From NCBI RefSeq assembly GCF_002904295.1, contig NZ_PPHG01000027.1:77953-141952 (forward strand): 64,000 nt of DNA. The letters run 5' to 3'. This DNA comes from Amycolatopsis sp. CA-128772 (GTDB lineage: Bacteria; Actinomycetota; Actinomycetes; Mycobacteriales; Pseudonocardiaceae). The translations under genes and the position numbers were made by a program. How positions within the stretch are numbered: the stretch's first letter is position 1; every line of letters starts with the position of its first letter. This document shows, piece by piece, positions 34,425 to 43,405 of this stretch. The notes beneath the pieces were generated by a model that searched no databases, was not told where the DNA came from, and was given only the letters and a program-made list of their open reading frames with translations.

Positions 34425-36433
34425 CTAGCTCGCGGCTCCGGCCAGCTCCGCGGCGGCCGCGTCCGGATCGGCCGGAGCGCCGGTGCCCTCGGAGAGTTCC
34501 ATCGCGACGTTGTTTCCCGGACCGCCCGCGCTCTCGCTTTGGCAGTCGTGGGTCGCGTCGTTGATCCCGGCGCTGAGGTGCGACCCGTCGTCGCCCGGCT
34601 CAGCCGGGCCGGAGTCATCGGTGGTACCGGCATCGAGCACGTCGCCGTGCTGCTCAGCGGCGGTGTCGTTGGCCGCGTCGCTGGGGGTGGTCTCGCCGAG
34701 CGCCGCGGCGATGACGTCGCGCTCGCTCTGCGGTGTGATGATCAGCCGCTCGACGTCGGAGGCGGGATAGCCGGCTCCGACGAGCGCGGTCATGTATTCC
34801 TGCGCCGCCTGCAGGGCGTATCGCCATGCGTTGCGCGAGAGTGCGTCCTCCATCGCGCAGAAGGTGAGGAACATGTCGTACACGGTCGCCTTTGCCGGCG
34901 TGGGTGCTGTGGCGATCTTGTCGGACAGGTCGGTCACGGTGCTGCCGACGGGCAGGTCGAGCAGCTGTCGGGCGAGGGCGTGGTTCTGGTTGAATGCGCG
35001 GCGCAGCTCGTAGCCGCCGTGGGCCTTCTGCCGGGCGAGGAACAGCTGCGCGCCCTTGGGCGCGGTCTTGCGGAGCACGAATTCGGCCAGCCACGCACGT
35101 CGCGGCTTTTCAGAGGCGTCGATCAGCTCGTTGTTCTTGCGCACCCACCGGCGGATGATCCGCGCCTCGGTGCGGGCGCGATCGTCGGCGGCCAGCGCGG
35201 CCGGCGCGGCGGCGAGGTCGCTCTCCTCGCCCGCAGCGTCCGCACTACCGCTGTCACCGGTGTCGGGCGTGCTGGCGGTGCGCGGGGTGAGATCAACACG
35301 GCCGTCCGGGGCGTGGCTGAGCGCGTGGCCGTGGGCGCGGAAGTCGGCGCAGCCGTAGACGGCCACCGGGATGGGGTCGCCGTTGTCGTCGTGGTGGTCG
35401 TCCTCGATCCAGGCGCCGTGGCCGGGGCAGGACGCGTGCTCCTCCGCGGTCAGCGCGGTGTGAGGCGCGTCCTCGGGGCTGGGGCGGAGCCGGTCGAGCG
35501 AGCGGGCGTCACCGTCGTAGGCCGACAGGGTGTCACCGAAGATCGCGACCTTGGCGGCGGTCAGCTCCCGGAAGAGCGTCGTGACCAGGATGGCGAGCCG
35601 CTGTGCAGCGGCGCGTTCGTCGCGCTTGGCCTGGGCGAACACTGGAAGTTGTTCGGCTCGGTGCGCGCGATGCGGATCAGTTCCTTGGCGGTCTCGCGGT
35701 CACCGGCCTTGTCGAACTCGGCGACCACCCCGGTCTGGACGAGGTCGAGGTCGAAGCGTTCGGCGGCCTTGAGAGCCAGCTCGCTCTTCCCGGCCTGCAG
35801 CACCTGCGTGACGTAGGCGGTGCCGTTCTTGCCGCGGGCGAGCTTGCGGGCGATCCCTGCGGGGGTGAGGTTGAATGCGGCCAGCTGATGGATGGCCCGG
35901 GCGGTGTCGGCGAGAGTCAGGGGTTCCCGGATGTCGTTCTCGTCCAGCTGGCGGACGATCCGCTGGATGGTGGCTTTGCGCTCGTCAGTCGGCGGTGGGG
36001 TCTTTATCCAGACTGGCAGCGTGACGCCTGCTTCGCGGGCGTTGTTGAACCGACGCTGGCCCTCGGTGATCATGACGATGCCGGTCTCGTAGTTGCGGTA
36101 GCCGTTGGCCGCGGTGTTGATGCCGTTGTTCTTAAAGTTCGCCGTGGTCGCCGGATCCGCGTCGGCGTTCTCGATGCGAACGTTGTCGGCCAGCAGCGCC
36201 TCGTCCGGGTTGATGTGGATGATGGTGTCGATCTCGGCGTCCCACCGCGCGTGCAACGCCGCCAGTTCTTCCTCCGACAGCCCGACGAGCGGGTTGCCGC
36301 CGGGCGCCGCCTTCTCGATGTCGGCGGGTTCGGTGACGGCGCTGTCGAGGTCGGACGGTGCGAGTTCGACGACCGGTGTGGTGGTGTCGGTCTCGTCGGC
36401 GCGCTGGGTCGGCAGATCCATCGTGCTGGTCAC
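34425..36433 (-). pseudogene. ParB-like partition protein, frameshifted
   Basis: The first frame (GTG at 36433, SD GAAGGAG) encodes a ParB/Spo0J-like nuclease-type domain and helix-turn-helix: DEALLADNVRIENADAD, GIVMITEGQRRFNNAREAGV and LTLADTARAIHQLAAFNLTP. At 35640 it reaches EPNNFQ and shifts; the next frame continues FAQAKRDERAAAQRLAILVT in a manner expected of one protein of about 670 residues. CAGTG in place of CAGGTG implies loss of one G. No slippery heptamer is seen there. The C-terminal 400 residues are acidic and unknown. If it is not a sequencing error, partition function is probably lost or reduced to the N-terminal part. Confidence 0.75.
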
Positions 36434-36454
36434 GCGGGCTCCTTCACACGGGCC

Positions 36455-36485
36455 GGCCGGTCACCGGCAACCCCGGCGACCGGCC
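36455..36485. repeat. Hairpin upstream of the parB-like gene
   Basis: GGCCGGTCACCGG (36455-36467) faces CCGGCGACCGGCC (36473-36485) with a single mismatch and a 5-base loop. It lies in the leader of the parB-like gene; it could be an operator, an attenuator or part of an origin. Confidence 0.45.
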
Positions 36486-36837
36486 ATGAATCCCACGCGC
36501 CGGGCCGTCCTCGATTCCCGTCTGGCGGTGGAGGAGGGGCGGTGTGCGGGTGTCCCGGTCGGGACGCACTCGCCCGAGCGGGGCCGCCCGCGTCGGCGGC
36601 AAGCCCGCCGGCCTGCTCAACCGCGGCTGATGCTGTGAGTGGGCGAGCTTCCGCCGACGCCAGGCTCCGCTAGAGTGCGTCGGCCCGACCGGGAACGCCG
36701 CACGCGCTTCTCTCAGCGCAGCAACACTTTCCTCGTTCCTCTGCCTGATCCACGGCAGCGGCTCATCGCCGAAGGTGCTTCTCCTGTCAAGTTCTTGCTT
36801 CAGCTCACCTTGGGGCCGGATTCCGGAGCAGGTTGAG

Positions 36838-37639
36838 CATTCCGCCGCGGTGGGAGAGCGTCAGCCAGACGTCGGCGATGTCCGGGCGATCGACACGCGC
36901 GTCGTGGTCAACACGAAGCAGGGCCCGCAGCTGCTGGCCGCGGTGGCCGATCAGAAGGTCATGCGGCTGCCGCGGGGCGCGAGCGAGCCGGTGATCGTGG
37001 AGCGGCGCTCGTCCGGGCCGCGGCTGGTCGCGTGCTTCGCCACGATGTACTACTCGGCCCTGCGGCACGAGGAAGTAGTGATGCTGCCTGACGTCGACCT
37101 GAAGCTGCCGCGGAAGGGCTGGGGCGAGTTGCTGGTGTCGGAGACGGCCCCGATCGCCGGCGCGGCCTGGACCGACAGCGGGCAGCGGCGCGACCGGCGT
37201 CAGCTCAAGCAGCGCGCGAAAGGGGAGGTACGGCCGGTGCCGTGCCCGCCACCGCTGACCGCCCTGCTGCAGCACTACCTCGAGCAGTACGGCGTCGCCG
37301 ACGATGGCCGGCTGTTCCGGAGCATGGACGGCGGCGACGTGGCCGAGTCGACGCTGGCGCGGGTATGGGACAAGGCTCGCAAGGCCGCTGACGCCGGAAG
37401 AGTACCGGTCGCCGCTGGCTCGCCGGCCGTATGACCTGCGGCACGCGTGCGTGTCGACGTGGCTCGCCCGTGGCGTGATCTCGGCCCAGGTGGCGCTGTG
37501 GGCGGGGCACTCGGTGGCGGTGCTGCACGAGGTGTACGCCAAAGTCCTGGCCGGGCTGGAAGAAGAATCGCTGGGCAAGATCGCGCGGATTCTGGGCCTG
37601 CCCGCCGACGACGAGAACGAGAGCGACGGCAACAATTAG
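36838..37639 (+). pseudogene. Tyrosine recombinase remnant 1 (5'-truncated, frameshifted)
   Basis: Codes for the catalytic half of a phage-type integrase: AIDTRVVVNTKQGPQLLAAV, MYYSALRHEEVVML (first Arg), SETAPIAGAAWTDSGQRRDR, then near 37388 a 2-base loss shifts the frame, after which it continues RPYDLRHACVSTWLARGV and LWAGHSVAVLHEVYAKVL with His, Arg and Tyr. The N-terminal DNA-binding half is absent. It is closely similar to the remnant at 41468, in the same orientation, and both begin at the same VRAID point. 36486-36837 holds no other gene. Confidence 0.85.
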
Positions 37640-37718
37640 GATGATCCGGACGAGGTGGATCAGGAGTAGCCCGGGTAGGGCCGATCCAGGGGCTCCGCGT
37701 TGCCTGGCCATCCAGCGT

Positions 37719-38720
37719 TCAGCCACGCCCCACCCGGGGTCGGCGGAGCAGTTGCCAGCGGCCGACCGACAGGATGGGCGTGGCCGGTGCTGGGAAATCG
37801 GATCGGTTCAGGTCACGCAGTGCCTGGATCAGGTCGGCGCACACCGCGAGTTTTGCCCGCAGGAGGGCGTGCTGCCGGTTGAGGAGGACGATGCCCTCGC
37901 GCGCCGCCCTGACCCCCAGCCCGGCCAGCAGGGCGTGCCACAGGACGAGCACCACAGCCAAGACGATCGCGCCAGCCGGATTCGGATGAAGCACCATGTC
38001 GGTCAGTGCAACGACGGTGCCGGACGCGAGCAGCGCGAGTCCCAGCGGGAGAACGAGAACAGCCTTCAAACCGCGCCAGAGCCAGCGCCAGGCCGCGTAC
38101 GGTTCGAGGTCGGCACGGACGCGCCGGGCCCATGCCATCGGATCGTGGTCTCCAGCCGGCGGCCACTCGTCCTCGGCGATAGGTGATCGCATTCCAGGCA
38201 AGACACGTCCGTCCGGGGTTATTAGTCGTCGAATGATGAGCTTGCGGTCGAGTTCAGCAAGAATTTGGCTGAATTCCTCAAGAACTTCGTCCGGTGCCGA
38301 TCCTGATTGCAGTTGCTTCCGCAGGGTTGCCTCGAGCACGGACGGGTTCGTGATCCACTTGCGCAGGGGGCGCGAGGCCCAGTATCCGATGACGAAGCCA
38401 CCGCCTTCGACCAGCACCAGCGTGATGCCGAGAAGGAAAACCGGTGCGATCGACCAGGTGAACTGGACCCTGCTGTTCACGACGTACATCGACGCGCCGA
38501 GGCCCGCGGCCGCTCCGGCCACGGTGTTGACCATGCCCATCAGAGAGAGCTGGGCAAACAGGCTCACCCGGTTCCGTACATCTTCGGCATGGTCAGCCAC
38601 CGCCCATCGCAGGCGCCGGTTGGCCAGGCGTGGGTGCACGACGGCCGTGACCACAACCGCTACCAGCCACAGGTCGAACATGACCAGGGCGGAAGCGGAG
38701 ATCAGCAAAGCGACGATCAT
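37719..38720 (-). CDS. Membrane protein of unknown function
   Basis: 333 residues with about six hydrophobic segments in two groups (residues 1-135 and 225-285), separated by a soluble helical region (residues 136-220; LEEFSQILAELDRKLIIRRL). Family not recognised. No clear ribosome site at 38720. It lies between two integrase remnants and may be a passenger of the rearranged segment. Confidence 0.65.
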   Translation of the reverse strand: MIVALLISASALVMFDLWLVAVVVTAVVHPRLANRRLRWAVADHAEDVRNRVSLFAQLSLMGMVNTVAGAAAGLGASMYVVNSRVQFTWSIAPVFLLGITLVLVEGGGFVIGYWASRPLRKWITNPSVLEATLRKQLQSGSAPDEVLEEFSQILAELDRKLIIRRLITPDGRVLPGMRSPIAEDEWPPAGDHDPMAWARRVRADLEPYAAWRWLWRGLKAVLVLPLGLALLASGTVVALTDMVLHPNPAGAIVLAVVLVLWHALLAGLGVRAAREGIVLLNRQHALLRAKLAVCADLIQALRDLNRSDFPAPATPILSVGRWQLLRRPRVGRG

Positions 38721-38861
38721 GACTGGTCAGGGTATCGAGTCCGCTGGCGCTCGCAGCGGGCTTAAGTGGAGTCCCCGACATTCGGCGACGCGGGCGCGCC
38801 AGCACTTGCCGGGTCACGCTCGCGCCGGGTCAGTTCCCGATAGCCCTTCGCGGCCCCGAGG

Positions 38862-39551
38862 CTAGTCCGACTCGCTTGCCGTCCGGGCGTTGAGGATGAG
38901 GTCGGTGGTCAAGCGGATGTGGTCGGTCAATGCGGCTACCGCCCGGTCGGCGTCGGCGGCGAGCGCGTGGTCGGTGATGGCGGCGTGTTCGGCGGCCGGG
39001 TCGCGTTCGTGGTCCCGCTCGTCGAGGGCCTCGGACCACCGCCGGTAGAGCTTGGCGCTGTCGCGCAAGGCGCAAGCGATGCCGTACAGGCGTTCGCTGC
39101 CGCAGCCGGCGAGCAGGGTGTCGTGGAACGCGGCGTGCGCGCTTTCCCACTCCGGGGTGACGCGGCCGGGATCGGCCGGGTCGCGCCGGCGCGTGTTGGC
39201 CAGGGTGTAGTGCGCCGCGACGAGCCGGGACCGCCAGGTGAGGTCGCCGCGTTCGACGGAGCGCCGCAGGGCCAAGCCTTCGATGTCGACCCGGGTCGCG
39301 GTCAGGTCCAGCAGGTCCGCCTCGGAGATCGGGGTCACCTGGAACCTGACTTGCGGACTGGCGCGGACGAGTCCCTGCTCGGCGAGCCGGCTCAGCACTT
39401 CGCGGACGAGGCTGACGCTCGCGTCGTACCGCGCGCACAGCGGCCGGAACTTTAGGCGCTCGCCGGGAGCCAGCACGCCACCGAGGATGTCCGCGCGCAA
39501 CCCCTCGTAGACATCGTCGGTGCGGGTCCTCGAGACAGCGGATGTCGCCAT
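38862..39551 (-). CDS. GntR/FCD-family transcriptional regulator
   Basis: 229 residues from the ATG at 39551 (GTG at 39566 possible). It has an N-terminal winged helix (VYEGLRADILGGVLAPGERL; YDASVSLVREVLSRLAEQGL) and a C-terminal FCD ligand-binding domain, with metal-type residues D/H in VDIEGLALRRSVE, HAAFHDTLLAGCG and AAEHAAITDHALAAD. FadR-type regulators bind organic acids. It is divergent from the SDR gene, and the perfect palindrome at 39583 between them is the likely operator. Confidence 0.88.
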   Translation of the reverse strand: MATSAVSRTRTDDVYEGLRADILGGVLAPGERLKFRPLCARYDASVSLVREVLSRLAEQGLVRASPQVRFQVTPISEADLLDLTATRVDIEGLALRRSVERGDLTWRSRLVAAHYTLANTRRRDPADPGRVTPEWESAHAAFHDTLLAGCGSERLYGIACALRDSAKLYRRWSEALDERDHERDPAAEHAAITDHALAADADRAVAALTDHIRLTTDLILNARTASESD

Positions 39552-39582
39552 GGGCTCAGCATACACATTCTCGATCTCAAAC

Positions 39583-39600
39583 TGGATGTTCGAACATCCA
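39583..39600. promoter_or_regulatory. 18-bp palindromic operator for the GntR regulator
   Basis: TGGATGTTCGAACATCCA is a perfect palindrome in the 178-base gap between the GntR and SDR genes, 32 bases before the GntR start. FadR/FCD regulators bind such dyads and usually control themselves and the divergent gene. Confidence 0.7.
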
Positions 39601-39729
39601 TTGACCTTTCGATGGTCGCCGGCTCAGACTGAGGTGACCCCGCGGCTCGCCAGTTCGTCTTGCTCGACGAGATCGGCGACCTGTCCGCTTCCCCTGCTCC
39701 CGGGCCCATCGATCCACATAGGAATTGCC

Positions 39730-40467
39730 ATGCCTGGTAAGAAGCCTCGGAACGTCGTCGTCACCGGTGGCGGCACCGGCATCGGCGGCGCCGCCGCCGC
39801 CCTCTTCGCGGCCGCCGGCGATGCCGTACTCATCACCGGACGCCGCGAAGACGTCCTGGCCGAAACCGCCGCGAAGCTCGACGTGCGCTATGCGGTCTTC
39901 GAGGCCGCCGATCCCGCGTCGGTCCGCACCGCGCTCGACCACCTACCCGCCACCGTCGACGTGCTCGTCAACAACGCCGGCGGGAACACCGACCGGCGGC
40001 GGCCCGCCGTCGACGCCGGTGAACTCGACGGGACCGCGGCCGCGTGGCGCGCGAACTTCGACGCGAACGTCCTCACCGCCGTGCTCGTCACGGAAGCGCT
40101 GACGCCGCGGCTGACCGACGGCGCGCGTATCGTCACTGCCGGCTCGATCGGGGCGAAGTAGGGCTCCGGCTCCTACGGCGCGGCCAAGGCGGCCATCGAG
40201 GGGTGGAACGTCGACCTCGCCAAGAAGCTGGACGGCCGCGGCATCAGCGCCAACGTCGTCGCTCCCGGGGGCACCCCGGACACCGAGTTCTTCCAGGGCA
40301 CGGTGACCGAAGAATGGGTCCGGGCCCGGGTTTCCGTCGCCTTCGACAAGCGAGCCGGAACGCCCGCCGAAGTCGCCGACACCGTCTTCTTCCTCTCCGG
40401 TGAGGGAGCCGGACACATCACCGGCCAGGTCGTCCACGTCAACGGCGGCGCCTACACTGCTCGCTGA
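39730..40467 (+). pseudogene. Short-chain dehydrogenase/reductase with in-frame TAG
   Basis: From the ATG at 39730 (AGGAA, 5-base gap) an SDR begins: NVVVTGGGTGIGGAAAALFA (NAD(P)-binding TGxxxGIG), VDVLVNNAGGNTD and ARIVTAGSIGAK. A TAG at 40159-40161 follows, then the same frame continues GSGSYGAAKAAIEGWNVDLA, with the catalytic YxxxK, to VVHVNGGAYTAR and TGA at 40467. The truncated product would lack the active site. Restored length is 245 residues, normal for SDRs. A single base change explains it. It is divergent from the GntR regulator. Confidence 0.85.
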
Positions 40468-40502
40468 GCGGTCGCCGACGCGACACACGAATCGACAGGC
40501 GG

Positions 40503-41460
40503 GTGCTGGTGATCCAGTTCACGACACTGGGCGCGATCACCGCATCGCGCGCCGGCGAAGACGTCGATCTGGGGTCGCCGCAGCAACGCTCAGTCCTGGC
40601 GTTGCTGCTCCTGCGCGCCGACCACGCCACCTCCCTGGAACAGCTCGTGGATGCCCTCTGGGAGGAGGAAGCTCCGCCGGGAGCGCGCGAGACGGTCCGA
40701 ACCTACGTCTACCGGCTGCGCCGGATCCTGGGAGCCGACGCGCCGATCGAGTCGGTCGCCGGCGGGTACCGGTTGCGGACGGCGCCCGGAACGGTCGATC
40801 TGGCCCGATGCGAGCGCGCGATCGCCGATGCCCGCGCCGCCGAGAAGCGAGGCGACCCGGGCGCGGCCGCGCAAAAACTGCGCGAGGTACTGGGGTGCTG
40901 GACGGGGCCGCCCTTCATGGGCGCCCGTGGCCCGTACCTGGAGCGGGAACGGGCGGAGCTCGAGCGGCTTCGCCTCACCGTCTGGGAAGAACGCCTGTCC
41001 CGCGAGATCGGGCTGGACGAGCTCGACGCGGCGGAGGAAGTGCTCGGCTCCCTGGTCGCCGAGTACCCGATGCGGGAGCGTCTGCGTGAGCTCCAAATGC
41101 TGACCCTGGCCCGCCGCGGCCGGCCGGGCGAGGCGCTGGCGGTGTTCGCCGAGGTGCAGCACCTGTTGCGGGAGAAGCTGGGCGCGGATCCGGGCGAGCG
41201 GCTTCGGCGCCTGCACCACCGGTTGCTCCGCGCCGACCCGGCGCTCGCCGCGCCTGCGTCCGCAGCCGTGGCCGTACCCGCGCAGATGTCGGCCGGGCAG
41301 CCGCTTGCGGGCCGAGCCGGAGACCGCCCGCCGGCTCCTCGACGCATGTTCCCACCAGCCGCTGTCGGTCCACGTCGCGGCCGCGCGCCTGCTCGCTCGT
41401 CCGCACTGGACGCTGACCCGGATCGCCGAACAGCTCGACGACGATCTCCGGCAGTCGACT
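40503..41460 (+). pseudogene. AfsR/SARP-type regulator with internal deletion and lost C-terminus
   Basis: The first 260 residues are an intact SARP: an OmpR-like winged helix (LGSPQQRSVLALLLLRADHA; VRTYVYRLRRILGAD) and a BTAD domain (LERERAELERLRLTVWEERL; LLREKLGADPGERLRRL). After VPAQMSAGQPLAG the frame shifts near 41300; another frame then gives PETARRLLDACSHQPLSVHV and ARPHWTLTRIAEQLDDDLRQ, the ARC part of the NB-ARC domain that AfsR relatives carry. The P-loop between is deleted, and the gene ends in the integrase remnant. The SARP part could still work alone. Confidence 0.75.
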
Positions 41461-41467
41461 TTCCGAG

Positions 41468-42235
41468 GTGAAGTGGACGGCCCCGAAGAGCGTGCGGGCA
41501 ATTGATAAGCGCGTGGTCATCAACCCGCAGCAGGCGAGGAGCCTGCTGTCCGCAGTGGAGGCACAGCGGATCGAGGGGCAGCCTCGCCGGTCGTCCGGGC
41601 CAATGCTGGTCGCGTTCTTTGCCGTCATGTATTACGCGGCTCTCCGGCCGGAGGAGGCGGCCATGCTGCGTAAGTCGGACTTGCAACTCCCCGAGGAGAG
41701 CTGGGGAGAGCTGTTGTTGTCGGAGACGGCGCCGATCACCGGCGCGGCCTGGACGGACAGCGGAGAACGTCGGGACCGCCGACAGCTCAAGCAACGGGGA
41801 AAGGGAGAAGTCCGCACAGTGCCGTCACCGCCGCCGCTGACAGCGATTGTGCACAGGCACTTGACCACACTCGGCACGGCGGCCGACGGACGGCTGTTCC
41901 GGAACCTGACCGGGGGAGACCTCGCCGAGTCCACGATTGGCCGCGTGTGGGACAGGGCGCGGAAGGGTGCGCTCTCAGAGGACGAGTACGCCTCGCCGCT
42001 TGCTAAGCGTCCCTACGACCTCCGACACGCCTGCGTGTCGACCTGGCTGGCCGCGGGGGTGCCGTCCACGCAGTGCGCGGAGTGGGCCGGCCACTCGGTG
42101 GCCGTCCTGCACCAGATCTACGCCAAGGTCATCGCCGGCCTGGAGTCAGCGGCTCACGACTGCATTGAGCGGGCCCTCGGCTGGGAGAGTGGACGGCCGG
42201 TAGCTGGAGGCGCATGGGGGGGTGGAGTGCCGTAG
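41468..42235 (+). pseudogene. Tyrosine recombinase remnant 2 (5'-truncated)
   Basis: The uninterrupted catalytic half of an integrase, 255 residues: WTAPKSVRAIDKRVVINPQQ, MYYAALRPEEAAML, SETAPITGAAWTDSGERRDR, RPYDLRHACVSTWLAAGVPS and AGHSVAVLHQIYAKVIAG, with Arg, His, Arg, His and Tyr in place. The N-terminal core-binding domain is lost at the junction with the AfsR-like gene. It is closely similar to the remnant at 36838. It might bind att arms poorly or not at all. Confidence 0.85.
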
Positions 42236-42752
42236 ACGGCCGGACAGCCCCGGACACCGCCGGACCAAACAAGAGCGGCCCCTGCCCAGGTTCTGCCTGG
42301 TCAGAGGCCGTTCTGTGCTGGTGGGCCACTGTGCCCCCGGGAGATTCCGGCGGGAATCACACCAATCGCGCTGCCCGACGGGTTGCTGATCCGGGTCGAC
42401 GTGCGGCTGGTGATGGAGCGTCGGCGCGGGGGAGCGCGCGGTGAACAACATGCGCAGGTTCGAGCCCTCGGCAGGACCGCCAAAGGATGGGAACGGTCTG
42501 ACCAGGGGATTTACGTCGATACATTGGTGGTCGAGACGAGCTTCGCGCTTCCGGATCTCGGCGTTCGCCCGTGCTGAGCGCCACTCGCCCGGCTTCGCCG
42601 CCCTGTTGACGACGACCGCATAACGCAACAGGGTCGCAGGTCGGTGGCGACAACCCGCCATCGCATTGCCCGGTTTCTCGGCCTCTCGCTAACGTCGAAT
42701 TCGTCGCCGAGAGGTGGCATTTCCTGGATCACTGAACGAAAGGGAGAGTGTC
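42236..42752. other. Gap between integrase remnant and RiPP precursor
   Basis: About 515 bases with no supported gene; it must hold the promoter of the RiPP operon. A stretch near 42325-42360 (GTGCCCCCGGGAGATTCCG) vaguely recalls a tRNA 3' end as found at integrase att sites, but does not fold as a tRNA. Confidence 0.4.
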
Positions 42753-42860
42753 ATGCTGGAGGACGCCAACCGCGTGGAGAACGGCGAAGAGATCCTGGCC
42801 CCGGGGCACCACACCACGATGTTCTCGACCTTCTCATGGGACGAGGCCGAAGAGGACTGA
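42753..42860 (+). CDS. RiPP precursor peptide (35 residues) of a YcaO cluster
   Basis: The ATG at 42753 follows AAGGGAGA. The product begins with an acidic leader-like MLEDANRVENGEEILAPG and continues HHTTMFSTFSWDEAEED, in which four or five Ser/Thr lie next to Phe, His, Met and Trp; there is no Cys. A short peptide with an acidic leader just before a YcaO cyclodehydratase operon is the typical layout of a TOMM precursor, so Ser/Thr could become (methyl)oxazolines. The leader/core boundary cannot be seen; a Pro-Gly before the His pair is a guess. The acidic tail after Trp may be trimmed. Confidence 0.75.
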   Translation: MLEDANRVENGEEILAPGHHTTMFSTFSWDEAEED

Positions 42861-42940
42861 TTCACCGTTCTCGGGTGATTTTCCTTCCCGGGTCGGCGGG
42901 TGTCGGCCCGGGAAGGGCCTGTCCGGAGGAGGAAACCGCA

Positions 42941-43405
42941 GTGAGTTCGTGGCAGGATTTCGCCGAGGGCTCGCCGGAAGCGGCGGCCTGGGGCAAGAAG
43001 ATACTTTCAAAATATGGCATCGCCTATTTGGCCACTGTCCGAGAAGACGGCGCGCCGCGGGTTCATCCGGTTTGCCCGGCCTTTCTCGGTGCGGAAATCT
43101 ACATCGGCGTAATGGGCTCGTCGCCGAAACTGCACGACTTGCGCCGCGACCCCCGGTTCGTCCTGCACGCCCTGCCCGGGCCGCAGGACGCCGAGTTCAC
43201 GCTTCGCGGCCGCGTTCGACTGTTTCCCGAGGAGCTGGCCGCCGAGCTGCTCCGGAAGCGCGCGGCCAGTGGTGACGACGTCGTCACCACAACCTTCTTC
43301 TTCCTCGACATCGAGCGCGCGGACTACGCCGCTTACGAGACCGCGAAAGGGCTGCGGCCGGTGCCGACGCGGACCGCCTGGCACGCGCCGGAGGTGCAGT
43401 CGTGA
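42941..43405 (+). CDS. Pyridoxamine 5'-phosphate oxidase-fold flavoprotein
   Basis: 154 residues from a GTG at 42941 after GGAGGAGG. PPOX split-barrel features: KYGIAYLATVREDGAPRVHP, GAEIYIGVMGSSPKLHDLRR and DPRFVLHALPG, where FMN or F420 would bind. In the operon it could oxidise azolines to azoles, a step usually done by SagB-type nitroreductase flavoproteins in TOMM clusters and absent here, or reduce an intermediate. Its TGA overlaps the YcaO start (GTGA). The fold is sure, the role inferred. Confidence 0.85.
   Translation: MSSWQDFAEGSPEAAAWGKKILSKYGIAYLATVREDGAPRVHPVCPAFLGAEIYIGVMGSSPKLHDLRRDPRFVLHALPGPQDAEFTLRGRVRLFPEELAAELLRKRAASGDDVVTTTFFFLDIERADYAAYETAKGLRPVPTRTAWHAPEVQS

Noticed and set aside
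35630..35650. Programmed frameshift in the parB-like gene
   Set aside because: No slippery heptamer, downstream pseudoknot or upstream Shine-Dalgarno-like stimulator is apparent; a base loss explains it.
42320..42365. tRNA-like 3' end next to the integrase remnant, as an att site
   Set aside because: The stretch does not form a T-arm and acceptor stem, and no other part of a tRNA is present.
42383..42577. Second RiPP precursor upstream of 42753
   Set aside because: The short frames lack a ribosome site and show no leader/core character.
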